This document shows, one piece after another, positions 49,100-60,049 of a stretch of DNA of 64,000 nt (positions are counted from its first letter, which is position 1; each line of letters begins with the position of its first letter). Under the pieces are notes generated by a model that saw nothing but the letters and a program-made list of their open reading frames with translations, searched no databases and was not told where the DNA came from. The DNA is taken from assembly GCA_965153455.1 (NCBI GenBank), contig OZ234496.1, positions 5,217,207 through 5,281,206 on the forward strand. The letters are read 5' to 3'. This DNA comes from Sphagnum compactum. Taxonomy: Eukaryota > Bryophyta > Sphagnopsida > Sphagnales. Position numbers and translations under genes: made by a program.

Positions 49100-52000
49100 A
49101 TGAGTCTATCAAGTGAAAACTCCTCTGTGTCTCCTTCATTCAGTCGGGCAGAACAACGGTACAATCAGGTAATTTTTGTTTAGCTTTTTATTTGCTGAAG
49201 ATTGCTGGCAGTCCTGTCCTCCTTGTCATGCAGTTTATGACTTTGCAAAATACTCAGTGGCAGACCCCTCCTCCTTGTCATGCTCTTGAAGATTTGGGAA
49301 AACATTCAATGTGTGGAAATGTCTAGAAGCAATGGCAGTTGTTGGAATGAGGTTGTCTTTGTATGCAGTTATCTTGTGAATTTATGCTATGTTTTCCCTG
49401 TTGCAGGCTTTAGAGCTAGAGAAGCAACTGCGAGTGGTGGTTCAAGCCAAGGGGCCTTTTGATTCACATGCCCGTGCACTGCGAAACAACATCCGGGAGT
49501 GTTATGAGGCAGTTGTTCTTGAGGATCATGAGTTTGCAGAGGTCCATGAGGTTGAGCAAGCCATCTGGCGTCTGCACTACAAACAAATTGATGAGTTCCG
49601 TGCAAAAATCAAGAAGAACAGTTCCATTGCTGCAGCAGGACCTGCTGTCCCAATACCTGGTGGCAAATCTGCCTCCAAGCAAGAACTCATGCACAAGATC
49701 CTGGCAGCATTCAAGAGTTTCTTGGGTGAGGCCACTGGATTTTATCACAACCTAATACTGAAGCTTAGAGCGAAGCATGATCTTCCACAAGACTATTTGG
49801 CTTTTGAGGTAACAAGTGATGATGATGAGAAGCGTGCTGCTGAAGTGAAACGCTGTGAGAGTTCTTGCCATCGCTGCTTAATCTTTCTTGGGGATCTAGC
49901 ACGGTACAAGGAAGTTCATGGAGATGGTCAGGATTGGTCTGTGTCAGCTGGATATTATCTTCAAGCATCTGCATTGTGGCCTTCAAGTGGCAATCCACAT
50001 AACCAGGTCTGTGGTTTTCTCTTCAGTTGGATCTCTTATATGGGTTTGCCAATATTTTGGGCTGCTTATTAGACATTTGTCTATTGCCACCATTGGGAGC
50101 TGATGAGGTCAGTGGGTAGTCATGGCAGCTCATCACTGCTATTCATGATGAAGTTGATGGTCTGACACTTTGTGAGCAACTCTCATAAGGTTTTGACTGC
50201 CCTCCTTGTCTTGTTACCTTCAAATTGTTGTTTAGGAGATTTCTCTGCAATTTCATAGATATCTCTTATACGGGTAGGGTAGGCAGTCCACTGGTTTTAT
50301 GATGACTGAAGCCTTCTCTCTGTTGAGTACAGCTGGCAGTGTTGGCAACATATGTGGGTGATGAGCTTCTTGCAGTGTACCGGTACTGTCGCAGTCTTGC
50401 TGTCAAATCTCCATTTCTCACATCAAGAGATAATCTTGTTCTTCTCTTCGAAAAGGTGGGGATTTTTCTCCTGAGAAAGTTTTCAATTATTTTCTGTCAG
50501 ATGGAGTAGCAGAAGCCTCATACTTGTTTTCCAAGACTGGGTTTTAACTTGCATGGTCCAAGAGTTATGTTCATTACAAAAAATTGAGAAGCTAGATTGT
50601 GATCTTTTTAATTGCAGAATCGCCAGCAAAGTGCAGCAAAGACTGAGACAGGAAGACCTGGTCAGATTTCAGAACTACCGAAAGCTTCAGAGGACAAGAA
50701 ATCTGATAAAGGAGATTGGAAGTATATCCTTGGAACTGGGGAAGTCAAGCATGCAATCAAAGAATGGAAATTTGAGGACACAGGCTCAGATGCAAATTCT
50801 GCATTTAATGTGGATTTACGCAAACAATTCCGCATGCACTTTGTTCGCTTAAATGGGATTCTATTCACAAGGACAAGGTAAGCTCTTCCTGTCTTAGGAT
50901 CTGCCATGGTTTGTATGGTTGTGGTGTGTTCAATAGGTTTCATGTTGCTCCATGCCTTTAGGCTTCACTGCTTGCTTGTACAGGGACCAGCTCAAATGAA
51001 ATGAATCTTACTCTCATGAGCCTGTTGCAGCCTGAATGAGGATATTATGAACTTTTAAAATTAGTCATGTCACTTTTAAAATTGAATGAGTGCCAGCCAA
51101 TGTTGTGCCTGAGTTTCCTGTTACTTCTAAGAACAATACAGGAACTCAGGATGCAGATTTGTGTATACTGTTCTGCCTGAAATTTTGGGTGAACTTGTAT
51201 ATACCTATTTACACTCACCATCAGGAGCTGATAAAATCAGTTTGGATTCATGTCAGCTAGTCACCACTACTCATGATGAGGGTGATGGTCTGCGACTTTG
51301 TGAGTGCTACTCATAAGGTTATTATCACATCACTCATAAGGTTTTGCTGGAACTGTTACAATGGTTATCTCCGAAGGAGTTTAAGTGGAGTTTTGTTTGC
51401 AACCTGATAGTTTTGCTTATAAGGTTCCAGCATTTTGCCACCAAGTGACTTTTTGGATGCAGAGAATGTCTGACACAATTCCATTGCTATTGTTGAAATG
51501 GGCAGTTTGGAAACATTTACGGATGTTCATATGACAGCAATGCGGGAGCTTGAACAGCTACTAGCAGGAGAGGATGCAAGCTTGGAGGCAGGGTTAGTAG
51601 CTGACTGCAGTAGAACAGGCATGACCAATTCCGGTGCAGCAGACATTCTTCAGTTGGTGACAATCCTCATCTTTGCTGTTTTCAACGCCAACTCTGGTAC
51701 TGAGGTACAGAACCAGACGTATGCAGAGGTTCTCCAACGCTCATCTCTGTTGCGGTATGCCTTCTCTGCAGCTTTTGAATGTGCAGGCCGACTAATGCGT
51801 CGGTGTGGCAAATTTAGAGAACCTGCATCAAGCCCATTTCTTCCAGGCATGCTCATTTTTCTGGAATGGCTGGCATGCCAACCAGAGATGGCTATCAGAA
51901 GTGAAGTTGATGAGAAACAGGCGAATGCGAGGACTTTCTTTTGGAAGCAGTGTGTGAACCTTTTGAACCTCCTTGTGGAATTTGCTTCATCTGAAGGGGC

Positions 52001-53639
52001 TCAACCATTAGATTCTCTACAACATCACATGGATGATGGTGCAAAAGGACTTGCACTTTGGGAGGACTATGAGCTTCGAGGGTTCCTCCCTCTCCTGCCT
52101 GCTCAGAGTGCATTGGACTTCTCAAATCGCCGTCCTCGCATTGGAACATGGGACAAGAAGGAAGTGAAAGTCCGTGTGCACAGATTCTTGAGTGCGGGCA
52201 AAGCAGTTGCAAAAGCTTTGCAAAGCAATGGAAAGGATGTTGTTTATGATTTAAAGGAACAGAAGTTTTACATTGCTGGAGAGATGCGTGAGCAGAAAAA
52301 GGATGAGGCTTTGAAGGTGAAAGAAACAAAAAGTGCAAAAGATGAGGAGGGGGATCTATCAGACAGTGGTATTGACACCTCACTGAGCACTATAGTGACC
52401 AGCAGTGCCCAGACCACAGAGTCTTCCACTCTAGAGACACCAATTACACTGTCTTTGAAGATACCATCTGTTGTGGTCAGCAAGAAAGAAGAGGAGGATG
52501 AAGAAGTCATAGTATTCCAACCTTTGAGTAAGGATCGAGAAGCTGCCTCTGTTGCTGCTGAGATCTTTCTGCAGCCTACACTTTTGCCTGCAAATGGCTA
52601 TGGCAATCCAAGCGACTCAGAAGTTTCTCACAGGGAAGCAGCAGCTTCTTTGCCAGACTTTCAGGGCATGAGTGGCACAAAACAGCGACCTTTTGGCTCA
52701 CCTTTTGAGACTGCCAACTATAGTATGAGTGCTGCTTCCTTAGGGGGGCCATATGGATCTGGTCAAGTTGACCTTGCAGTGCCCACTCCATGGATGTCCA
52801 GTCCTATGAGTGGATCAATAACAACTCCATCTGCCGCAGTCCCACTATCAGCTTCACAATGGTCCAGTTTGAGTCGAATTGTGGATGCAGCTGCACCTGC
52901 CTACAGCCACCCAGATGCTGGTGACTGGGTTCTTGGTAACAGAAGTAGAGTCACAAATGGTGTAGAGAAAACAACTTCAACTGCTGGAGTACTTGGACAT
53001 CCAAAACAAACTGCCATAAGCTCATCTTTGTGGAGCTCGCAGCTTGAGGCACTGGCAACAAACAACCTTCTTCCAAATTTACAGCTTGGCTCTCTCTCTC
53101 TCAATAGTGGGTGGGGAGCAGAGAGGAAAACAGAGTTACCTGCAATATCGCAACCGCAAGCATCTGAGACAGCTGTATTCCCTGGAATTATATCACCTCC
53201 GAACCCTACCAGAGTTGGTCCTCCAGCAATGCGCCCACCTCCAGGTTTTGGTCCTCTTCCAGCAAACCGAGTTGGGAGCCCTGCTCCTGTATCCCCTCAA
53301 GTGACTGTTCGACCACCAGCAACCAGCATGGGTTCTTCCTTGTACAGTTCCAACTATGGGATGTGGGCAATGGATGGTGGTCTTCCAAACTCAGGATCCG
53401 CTACTCCACTGTTCTCTTTGCCTCGAACAAGTGGTTCTCATCCCCATGATATGAGTAGCTCTGTAGCCCCTTCACAGCCACAGCAATCTTTTCTGGATAC
53501 TCATCTGAAGTATGAAGTGCAACGGCAGAGGCAAATGTATGAGGCTGAGGCAAAGGCCCAGGCTGAGATCCAGTATCAGCAGCAGCACAACTTGTTCATG
53601 CTTCAACTTCAGCAGCAACAATTCCAACAGCAACGGTAA
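49100..53639 (+). CDS. SMG7: SMG7/EST1-like nonsense-mediated mRNA decay factor, 5 coding exons
   Basis: SMG7 binds phosphorylated UPF1 through a 14-3-3-like domain and promotes decay of aberrant mRNAs; in plants it also acts in meiotic exit. Exons: 49100-49168, 49407-50006, 50333-50455, 50618-50877, 51506-53639. The phases fit, giving 1061 aa, very close to Arabidopsis SMG7. The N-terminal half shows the EST1 domain: YEAVVLEDHEFAEVHEVEQA, IWRLHYKQIDEFRA, SFLGEATGFYHNLILKLRAK, SSCHRCLIFLGDLARYKE, YYLQASALWPSSGNPHNQ and LAVLATYVGDELLAVYRYCR. EST1 DNA/RNA-binding-type helices follow (RLNGILFTRTSLETFTDVH, FLPLLPAQSALDFS). The last exon encodes a Ser/Pro/Gln-rich low-complexity C-terminus ending in a Gln-rich stretch. 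The start is chosen because it reads straight into SFSRAEQRYNQ. No break is seen. Confidence 0.95.
50100..51330 (+). repeat. Dispersed ~100-bp repeat pair in SMG7 introns
   Basis: The block at 50099-50200 (GAGCTGATGAGGTCAGT ... TGATGGTCTGACACTTTGTG ... CTCATAAGGTTTTG) is repeated at 51225-51320 with about 15-20% differences. One copy lies in the intron after exon 2, the other in the intron after exon 4. Confidence 0.6.
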
Positions 53640-54028
53640 CAACAGAAAACAATAACAGTAATTACTGCAACAGTGGTTTCAGCGGTGCCAAAGTCAGGAC
53701 TATCATCAGGAGGAGGGATTGGTGTAATTGGTAAGTTCTTGTGTACCAATGTTTCCTGGAAATTTCCATTTACACAAGTTAAGAATGCTCAGTGGGTTTT
53801 GGGAGTTCTGGTAGTTTGGAGTTGGATGATGTAGTTCAGGTGCAACATACTCAATTGAATTTTTTCCCTTTCAACTACAGTACCTTAGCTGGTGTTTCAT
53901 TTACAACTACAATGCTCAAGAGTACCCTTTTTAGTGCAAGCTCTTGCACCAGTTGTTCAAGCATGAGCTAACTATCTCAGCCTGTGTCATTGTGGCAGGC
54001 AGGTGTCTCATCTGGACATTAATTGCAG
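53640..54028 (+). promoter_or_regulatory. SMG7 3' UTR with a probable intron (possible NMD feedback element)
   Basis: A strong donor (GGTAAGTTC, GT at 53731) lies 91 nt after the stop codon. A matching acceptor TTAATTGCAG ends at 54028; an alternative ends near 54000. A spliced 3' UTR junction this far past a stop would mark the mRNA as an NMD target. Plant SMG7 mRNAs are known to be autoregulated through 3' UTR introns, so this is expected biology. The splice itself is inferred. Confidence 0.5.
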
Positions 54029-56348
54029 GCTTTGGATGTTTACTCGTCCTCCTGAGCACTGGAGACTTGACTTTGTTTACGTGCTTGAAATCTTCTGTGA
54101 TACATGACACAATAAGGTGCTGGATTACAGCACAAAGGCCAGACAGCTTTTTCCTTGCTGTGCGTGGTCTGCCCATTTGCTGCTTTGACTAGAGCACCTG
54201 GGATCAAGCCCCCTCACATCATAACGTGGTGATTCTGTAATGACGGATGTATCAACTATCAACCAATGCCGGGTGGGTATGATTATTTTATGGGCATGAA
54301 TTTGGGTTATCAACCTGGATACCCGACAACTGGTGGTTCTCAACAATCTTCCTTGTGGTTGTTGGAACCTGAATGGGCATGGGTGTTGAAATTTGTTTAC
54401 CGAGCTGGCTGATGCTAAACACTTCCTGCATACACAAAGCTTGGAGATGGCCACTCCCAAGTACATGGTTTTTCCAAGCTAGGATTATTTTGTTGCAACC
54501 TTCTTTTCAAGTCCTTACTCATTGAAGACATGACTTGCTCTACATCCAGGACCCAGCAGGTTTGAGGTAGAGGGGTAAGTGGCTATGCTCAAGAACTTGA
54601 TGTGAAGCAACCCTCCAAAAGCTGAAAAGGATATGGCAATTTCCATAGCTCTGGAAGCAGTGAGCTCTCAAGACAGTGAGCGTGTGATGTGAAATGAGAC
54701 ACAAAAAGCTGATAAGGATACAGAAATTTCCTTAGCTTTGGAGATAGTGAGCATGAATACTGCTTGATGTGAAGTGACCCACCAAAAGTAGAAAAGGTAT
54801 ATGGAAATTTCCATAACTCTGGAGACAATGAAGCATGGAACTCAGAGACGATACCCCGCCCACTACTATACATCCCAACTCTTTCCTTGTTTGCAGTTTC
54901 TGGTTCTTACAGCATGAACAGGGAGAGCTGTGCATAACCTGAGGGAAAGCTGTGCATTACCTGGGTTCATACCGCATGGTGTTGTGATATTGATTTTAAT
55001 CAGTGTTCAGTTTTTGTAGAAGTGTCTCTGTGCGTAGAATACTGGTATTATTGTTGCTCTGAGTGGCTCTCTCAAAGCAGTGTGAACTGGATCATTGCAG
55101 AGAGAAGTTCTAGTTCAAAAAGCATTTTGAATTAGTTTGCTGTTCATTCCCTTATGCTATTCATTCCGTATATTATGGATTGTGCCTCACAACTGTGCCA
55201 ATCTTTCTGGTGTTCAATTCTTTTGTATGTAGTCTGTTCCTTTTTATTGCAGGACCTTTAGCAAATCCATATCCTCATTTTAAAGCTTCATGACATATGT
55301 GTCCTTTCTGGTTTTTTCTGGTTCATGCTTAGTTTCTGATGGACAAACCATCCTCAGATGGTTAACCTGCACTCCATCACTTGGGGTTCCATTGAATGAG
55401 CTATTGGGAAGAAAATGACCGAAGAATCACGGAACTCTTTCTTCTACAAAACATGGGTTCAACAGACTTCTATAAAACAGAGGTTGAACATGTGATGTTT
55501 GATTTGTGAAGAGAGAGAGAGATGAAGTGTAAAACACATTTGAATACAGGCAGAATACTAAACGGAGGAAAGTTTCAATAAGTTAACAGTTACCAGATTC
55601 CATCCCTTACAGGTGACATCTCTTCCATCTCCATTCCCAGTTTTGTTTGAACTGAGACAGATTAATGGAAAGGGGTACAAGAAGATGTGCACCAACCAGA
55701 ACTGTCTCCATTTCCAATTTCCTATGTTTCCTTTGAACAAATTTAGACAGATTAAGGAAAGGGTGATGAGAAGATCTGCTACAACTAGAGGGTGATGACC
55801 TCATAGGGTACATAGATTTAGGCATTTCTATCAATGGCTTGCCATGAGAGGCATCATCCATGTCTTCAAAGATAACAGAAACATGAAGAAACAAATAGTT
55901 TGTTCATGCATAAAGAGTACAGGCTCCAATGAAAGAAAGAATGCCCCAAATGAATAACATCCAACAGAGTAATAACCAATAACATGGTTCTGCATTTCCC
56001 ACACAGGAGTGAAGAACTGAAATTAGAGCAGAGCATCAGAGGTGCACATTGTCCAACAGCCTGATTACCCAAAGTGAAAGCAACCCACCATTGTGTTGAG
56101 AATTTTCCGTTGAAGAAACACAGCAAACAAACAAGCAACTACACATCAAACTACCCTAGTTACACTCCTGTTGTCATGATTCCTGCAAGTCTTGAATCTT
56201 GTCATTTATCAGTTGGCGATATCAAACCTGAGAAAGAGATAATAGTCCTCCTGGATGCAGCCCTGACAACTGCCTGAATGCAGCTCCAAACAACTGCATT
56301 TTGTGGGTCCAGATGAGGAGGAGTTGAAACTTGAAGGAGGGGCCATCA
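54029..56348. other. SMG7 3' region and spacer with short tandem repeats
   Basis: No complete gene. A ~40-codon open stretch near 54268-54390 (MPGGYDYFMGMNLGYQPGYP) looks coding-like but isolated. 54595-54845 holds three diverged ~80-bp units (CCAAAAGCTGAAAAGGATAT, AATTTCCATAGCTCTGGAGA). 55613-55790 holds two diverged ~85-bp units (GAACTGAGACAGATTAATGG versus AATTTAGACAGATTAAGGAA). Confidence 0.5.
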
Positions 56349-57320
56349 TCATCCGTAGCTTGACAGAAAGAAACTGGACTGGTTTTTTTGCAAGAATTTC
56401 AGAAAATCTGTCAACTTCTGCTGTAAATGCACCAGAGCCTCTTGCTCCATGTTAGTATACACGAGCAACTCGGGCAATTTCACAAAAAGTCTTAGCAAGT
56501 GTTCTGCACCATAGATAGTAGAGGGATTTGCATTGCTGCCTGGAGGAACGGCAGTTGCAAACTGTGCTCGTTCTTGTGGGTACAAAAGCATGGCAGGCAA
56601 GGCTTTGTCAAAGTACGTTCGCAACCCATTGAGTACCTCCATCATGGCATCCTCCACCACACCGTCCTTCTTTGTCCTGAACTCAATATACTTTTTTAGG
56701 ACCTGATCCGCAGTGGGGGTTCTAGGCAGCTTGATCACCTTCCCCATATGTGTGACAAACTCCCAGTCATCCACCAGCTGCTTCTTCAAGGTCCCTGGCA
56801 GCACAATCTTCAAAACTTGCTCTGGCTCCTCTGCTGCTGCAGCATCTTTGACCTCGGCCGATGACACAGCATCAGATTTACGTTTCTTCCCTCGGGTCAC
56901 AGCCGGTTTTGGTGGCTCTTGTTGTTGTTGTTGTTGCTGTTGTTGTTGTTTGCCCTCTTCTTTCTCATGCAAACCTTTCTGCTTCCCTGCCGGAACTCGG
57001 CTCCTGCTGGATTGCTGTGTTTTGAAGAGCTTTCGCTGCTTCTCGAGATTGGGTTCTGTGAGTTTCATCAGACGCTCAGAGCCAACCCACTCGTCCCAGG
57101 TCTTGCTCCACCCCAGGTAATGCACGAAGTACTTCCACTCCTTGCGGAACTCCGTTTTCTGGATCTTTGCCTCGTAGATGAGAGGGCCATGGTAGGCAAG
57201 AACTTTCTCACCTTCACGGAACGGACCTGTGTCCTTCTTCGCGTCGCCACCAGCACCGCCGCCGCCGCTCTCCTCCGCCGCTGCTTCGTCCTTCACAGCT
57301 GCAGCACTTGCACTCCCCAT
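56349..57320 (-). CDS. MRG domain chromatin protein (MRG1/MRG2/MORF4L type), intronless
   Basis: A nuclear reader of methylated H3K36 that bridges histone acetyltransferase complexes to active genes; in plants MRG1/2 act on flowering and light responses. The product is 323 aa. Residues 1-32 are Ala/Gly/Glu-rich. A chromo barrel follows (FREGEKVLAYHGPLIYEAKI, KYFVHYLGWSKTWDEWVG), with the aromatic cage residues Tyr and Trp present. A basic linker contains ten Gln in a row (residues 125-134, encoded by the GTT run at 56923-56950). The MRG domain follows from about 168 (LVDDWEFVTHMGKVIKLPR, YFDKALPAMLLYPQERAQ, STIYGAEHLLRLFVKLPELL, LTDFLKFLQKN). Length matches plant MRG proteins. Angiosperm MRG genes have many introns; this one has none. 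The start at 57320 is the only ATG before the chromo barrel with a suitable leader. The frame is intact. Confidence 0.95.
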   Translation of the reverse strand: MGSASAAAVKDEAAAEESGGGGAGGDAKKDTGPFREGEKVLAYHGPLIYEAKIQKTEFRKEWKYFVHYLGWSKTWDEWVGSERLMKLTEPNLEKQRKLFKTQQSSRSRVPAGKQKGLHEKEEGKQQQQQQQQQQEPPKPAVTRGKKRKSDAVSSAEVKDAAAAEEPEQVLKIVLPGTLKKQLVDDWEFVTHMGKVIKLPRTPTADQVLKKYIEFRTKKDGVVEDAMMEVLNGLRTYFDKALPAMLLYPQERAQFATAVPPGSNANPSTIYGAEHLLRLFVKLPELLVYTNMEQEALVHLQQKLTDFLKFLQKNQSSFFLSSYG

Positions 57321-57352
57321 CTTCTCAAAGCAAAAAACACAAGATAGATAGA

Positions 57353-57411
<59 letters not shown>

Positions 57412-57547
57412 TGTGTGTGTGTTTCTGTTTTGTCTTCTACAAAGCTTTATTTTTACCCCCGCATTCCTTCAGCTTGTTGTTTTGAAGCAGAAGAAGAAGA
57501 AGAAGAAGAAGAAGAAGAAAATACACATTGCAAAGCAAACCCTAGCG
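57321..57547. promoter_or_regulatory. Short bidirectional promoter (MRG / 57548 unit) with GA and GAA microsatellites
   Basis: Only 227 bp separate two diverging start codons. It contains a ~50-bp (GA)n run with a GT tail (57360-57420), a (GAA)n run (57490-57518) and a telobox-like AACCCTAGCG immediately before the ATG at 57548. GA repeats are common core elements in plant promoters. Confidence 0.55.
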
Positions 57548-57898
57548 ATGGCGGACAGACAGAACGCACACACAGCTAACCTTTGCAAAAGGGTTTCAGA
57601 GTTTCTCACCTCTTTGGGGCATCGCCACACATCTCTAGTTGCTCCACGCCTGGAAGAACTTTTTTCCTTTGTGAAACACACTCTCTCCTGCTCCTCCTCC
57701 TATTCTTCTTCTTCTTCTTGTGTTCCTTCACTGTTGGGTCTTCTCCGGAAGCTTCCTAGTTCGTCGTCGTCGTCGTCGTCGTCGCCATCTCCCTCTCTCT
57801 CTCCACAGCAGAGTCCAGACTCCAAAACCGTCTCTCGAAATCCTTTCCTCCTTCCACTCTCTGCACTCCTACTCTTCTCTCTCTCCAGAAACCTTTGA
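57548..57898 (+). CDS. Unrecognised Ser-rich reading frame, probably the first exon of a plant gene
   Basis: An ATG in good context (CTAGCGATGGCG) opens 116 codons. The first ~48 residues look like a folded helical segment (ANLCKRVSEFLTSLGHRH, SLVAPRLEELFSFVKHTL). The rest is poly-Ser and Pro/Ser-rich, encoded by TCT/TCG/TCC repeats. I do not recognise the family. It may end at 57898 or splice out earlier; a donor-like CTAGGTATTG occurs at 58016. The telobox and shared promoter favour a real transcript. Whether the broken frames at 58.5-60.05 kb belong to the same gene is unknown. Confidence 0.45.
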   Translation: MADRQNAHTANLCKRVSEFLTSLGHRHTSLVAPRLEELFSFVKHTLSCSSSYSSSSSCVPSLLGLLRKLPSSSSSSSSSPSPSLSPQQSPDSKTVSRNPFLLPLSALLLFSLSRNL

Positions 57899-58504
57899 AA
57901 CCGTCTCTCCCTCTCTCCCTGCCCCCTTCCTCCCTCCTTCCTCCCTCTCCACTGCTCCTTTCCTACCTCATCTCTCTATCTCTCTCTCTCTCTCTCTCCA
58001 GAAAACTTCTTCGACTAGGTATTGTGATTTCTCACTCCCCTACTTGCCTCCTATATGACTGTGATTGATTCTTCCAAAGCTGCTACACTTCTAGTTGCAA
58101 ACGATTGCAAGCACCTGGCAAGATGCATGCATTTAAGATCCAACGTGATTGCAGAAAAAGAAGAGAGAAAGCGACACAAACCCAAGTTTTCATCGAGACA
58201 AATCACTTTTTCCTTTCGAAGCTCAAGCCATTTTTGCTTTTGAGAGCTTCTTCCTGCTTCTCTAGGGTTTCAGACTGATCACAAATGCTGGCAACAGATT
58301 GCTCCTTTTGCAAGCACCTGTCAAGATGCATACATTTCAGATCCAATGTGCAGAGACAGAGAATCAACATAAGTTTTCAATTGCCTTAGGAATAGCTCTT
58401 CTGGCTTCTCTGGTTTCATTGGAAAAGAGACCAAAATAGATTTGCTCGGTTTGCTCACCCATTCCCATGTCTGGAAAATCAGCATAACCCTAATATCAAA
58501 ATGA

Positions 58505-60042
58505 ATGCACCCAGCCACTCAACAGCAACAGGACAATTGTGAAAATGTGCCTGCAGGAGGAGCTCAACAACAAAAGGATGATTTGCAAAAGATATACATG
58601 CAGGGGGAGCCCAATCCCAACAGGAAGGTTGTTGCTCAGCACAATCATACATTGTATGTACCAAGCAACAAAACAATGATAGATGCTGATGCTGATGAAG
58701 ATGATGATGTCCAACCAACAAGTCAGAAGATTGTGTTTTCAGACAGCAATTTCTGTGACTAGCAAAATGATTGCAGACCGTCTATCTACCAACACTTTGA
58801 AACATTCAATCAGCTTTTCTGCCAATACTCCCCAAAGCCAGAAAGAAAGAGCACTGCAGATGTAGAAAAACCTGCAACTCACACTTCCTGCAGTAGATAG
58901 CTGTAAGAACAACAGTTTCACAAACTTCAATTTTGATGATACTCCTGTCTGTTTATCTTTGGATTTACTGTTTCTGTTACCGTCCAAAGAAAGCAGTATA
59001 GTGGATTCCACCTCTCAACTGCAACAGAAGGTGAAACATGTGTTGCTTCTTCTTCACTCTCTTCTTCTGTGCAGTGAGCTTGAAGGTGACCATGCTCACC
59101 TTCAAACCATGCTCAGTCTGAATTGCATATGGCAGAAGAATTATCTTCTCTGTACTTCTTCACATGTAGCATTCAATTAAGGAACAAGAAAGGGGGTTTT
59201 GGATTTACAAACTGGGTAGCAGCAAAATTCAACCAAGAAAGTGCACAGATGGTTCACAGTCACTGGCAACCTGTTGGAGAAATGCTCTCAGCTCTTTCAA
59301 TGTAAAGCATTGGACAGCTGAAACATGCTGCATGTCCAATCTTCGGAGCTTCTTAAGTGTCCAATGTGCATATCTCACACAGTCTGAAGAACAAGGCTCT
59401 GCCATGCCGTACTCCTGAATTCAGCATCATGAATCTACTGCTCTGTTTAAAGCTGGTGAAAAGAAAATTGTTGAATCCAGTTCTTCTCTATGCAAAAATG
59501 TGCAGTCAACTCAACAATTCTTCTACACAAAAACACTGATCATCCTGTAGGATGATTATTGCAGCAAGAATGAGCTAACAATCTGAAACTTCTTCGAGCC
59601 ATAAGCAGGTCAAGAGCTAAATCTGAAAGCATTCAGACACCATAACAGAAATGAATGATGTGAACTCATCAAGAAAGAGAACTTACCCAATGTGAATTTG
59701 CACTGGTGGAGGGCAGCGCTGAGAATTCTCAAAATTGAAAAACGTGTGCATTTTTTAGAAATTCATCATGTTGTCACAAAGCCCCTGTGCTCACTTCCCA
59801 AGAAGAAAGTCTATCACAATGACAATGCACATCACCCAGCCAACAGAAATCCACCAACTTCTGCAGGATTAGTGCATTTTTGTCATGCAACAAGCCATGG
59901 CCCGCCGGTACCACATAATCTATCCATATTACCTCAGGTTCACCAGCTTTTCCTGAGCATCTTGAAAATCATCATTGACATACAATCACTCCACCATGAA
60001 CTCTACAATGGCATAGTACTCCTGTTGAATGACTCCAGATGA
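58505..60042 (+). pseudogene. Patchwork of coding-like segments with stops and frame changes
   Basis: Segments with protein-like composition follow one another: 58505-58759 (acidic DADADEDDD patch), then a single TAG, then 58763-58897 in the same frame (QNDCRPSIYQHFETFNQ). A +1 change leads to 58896-59180 (LQQKVKHVLLLLHSLLLCSE). Another shift leads to 59123-59305, and further open stretches run to 59539 and 59692-60042. No domain is recognised. It could be a decayed gene, a set of small exons or an untranslated transcript. Confidence 0.35.
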
Positions 60043-60049
60043 TCTATTC

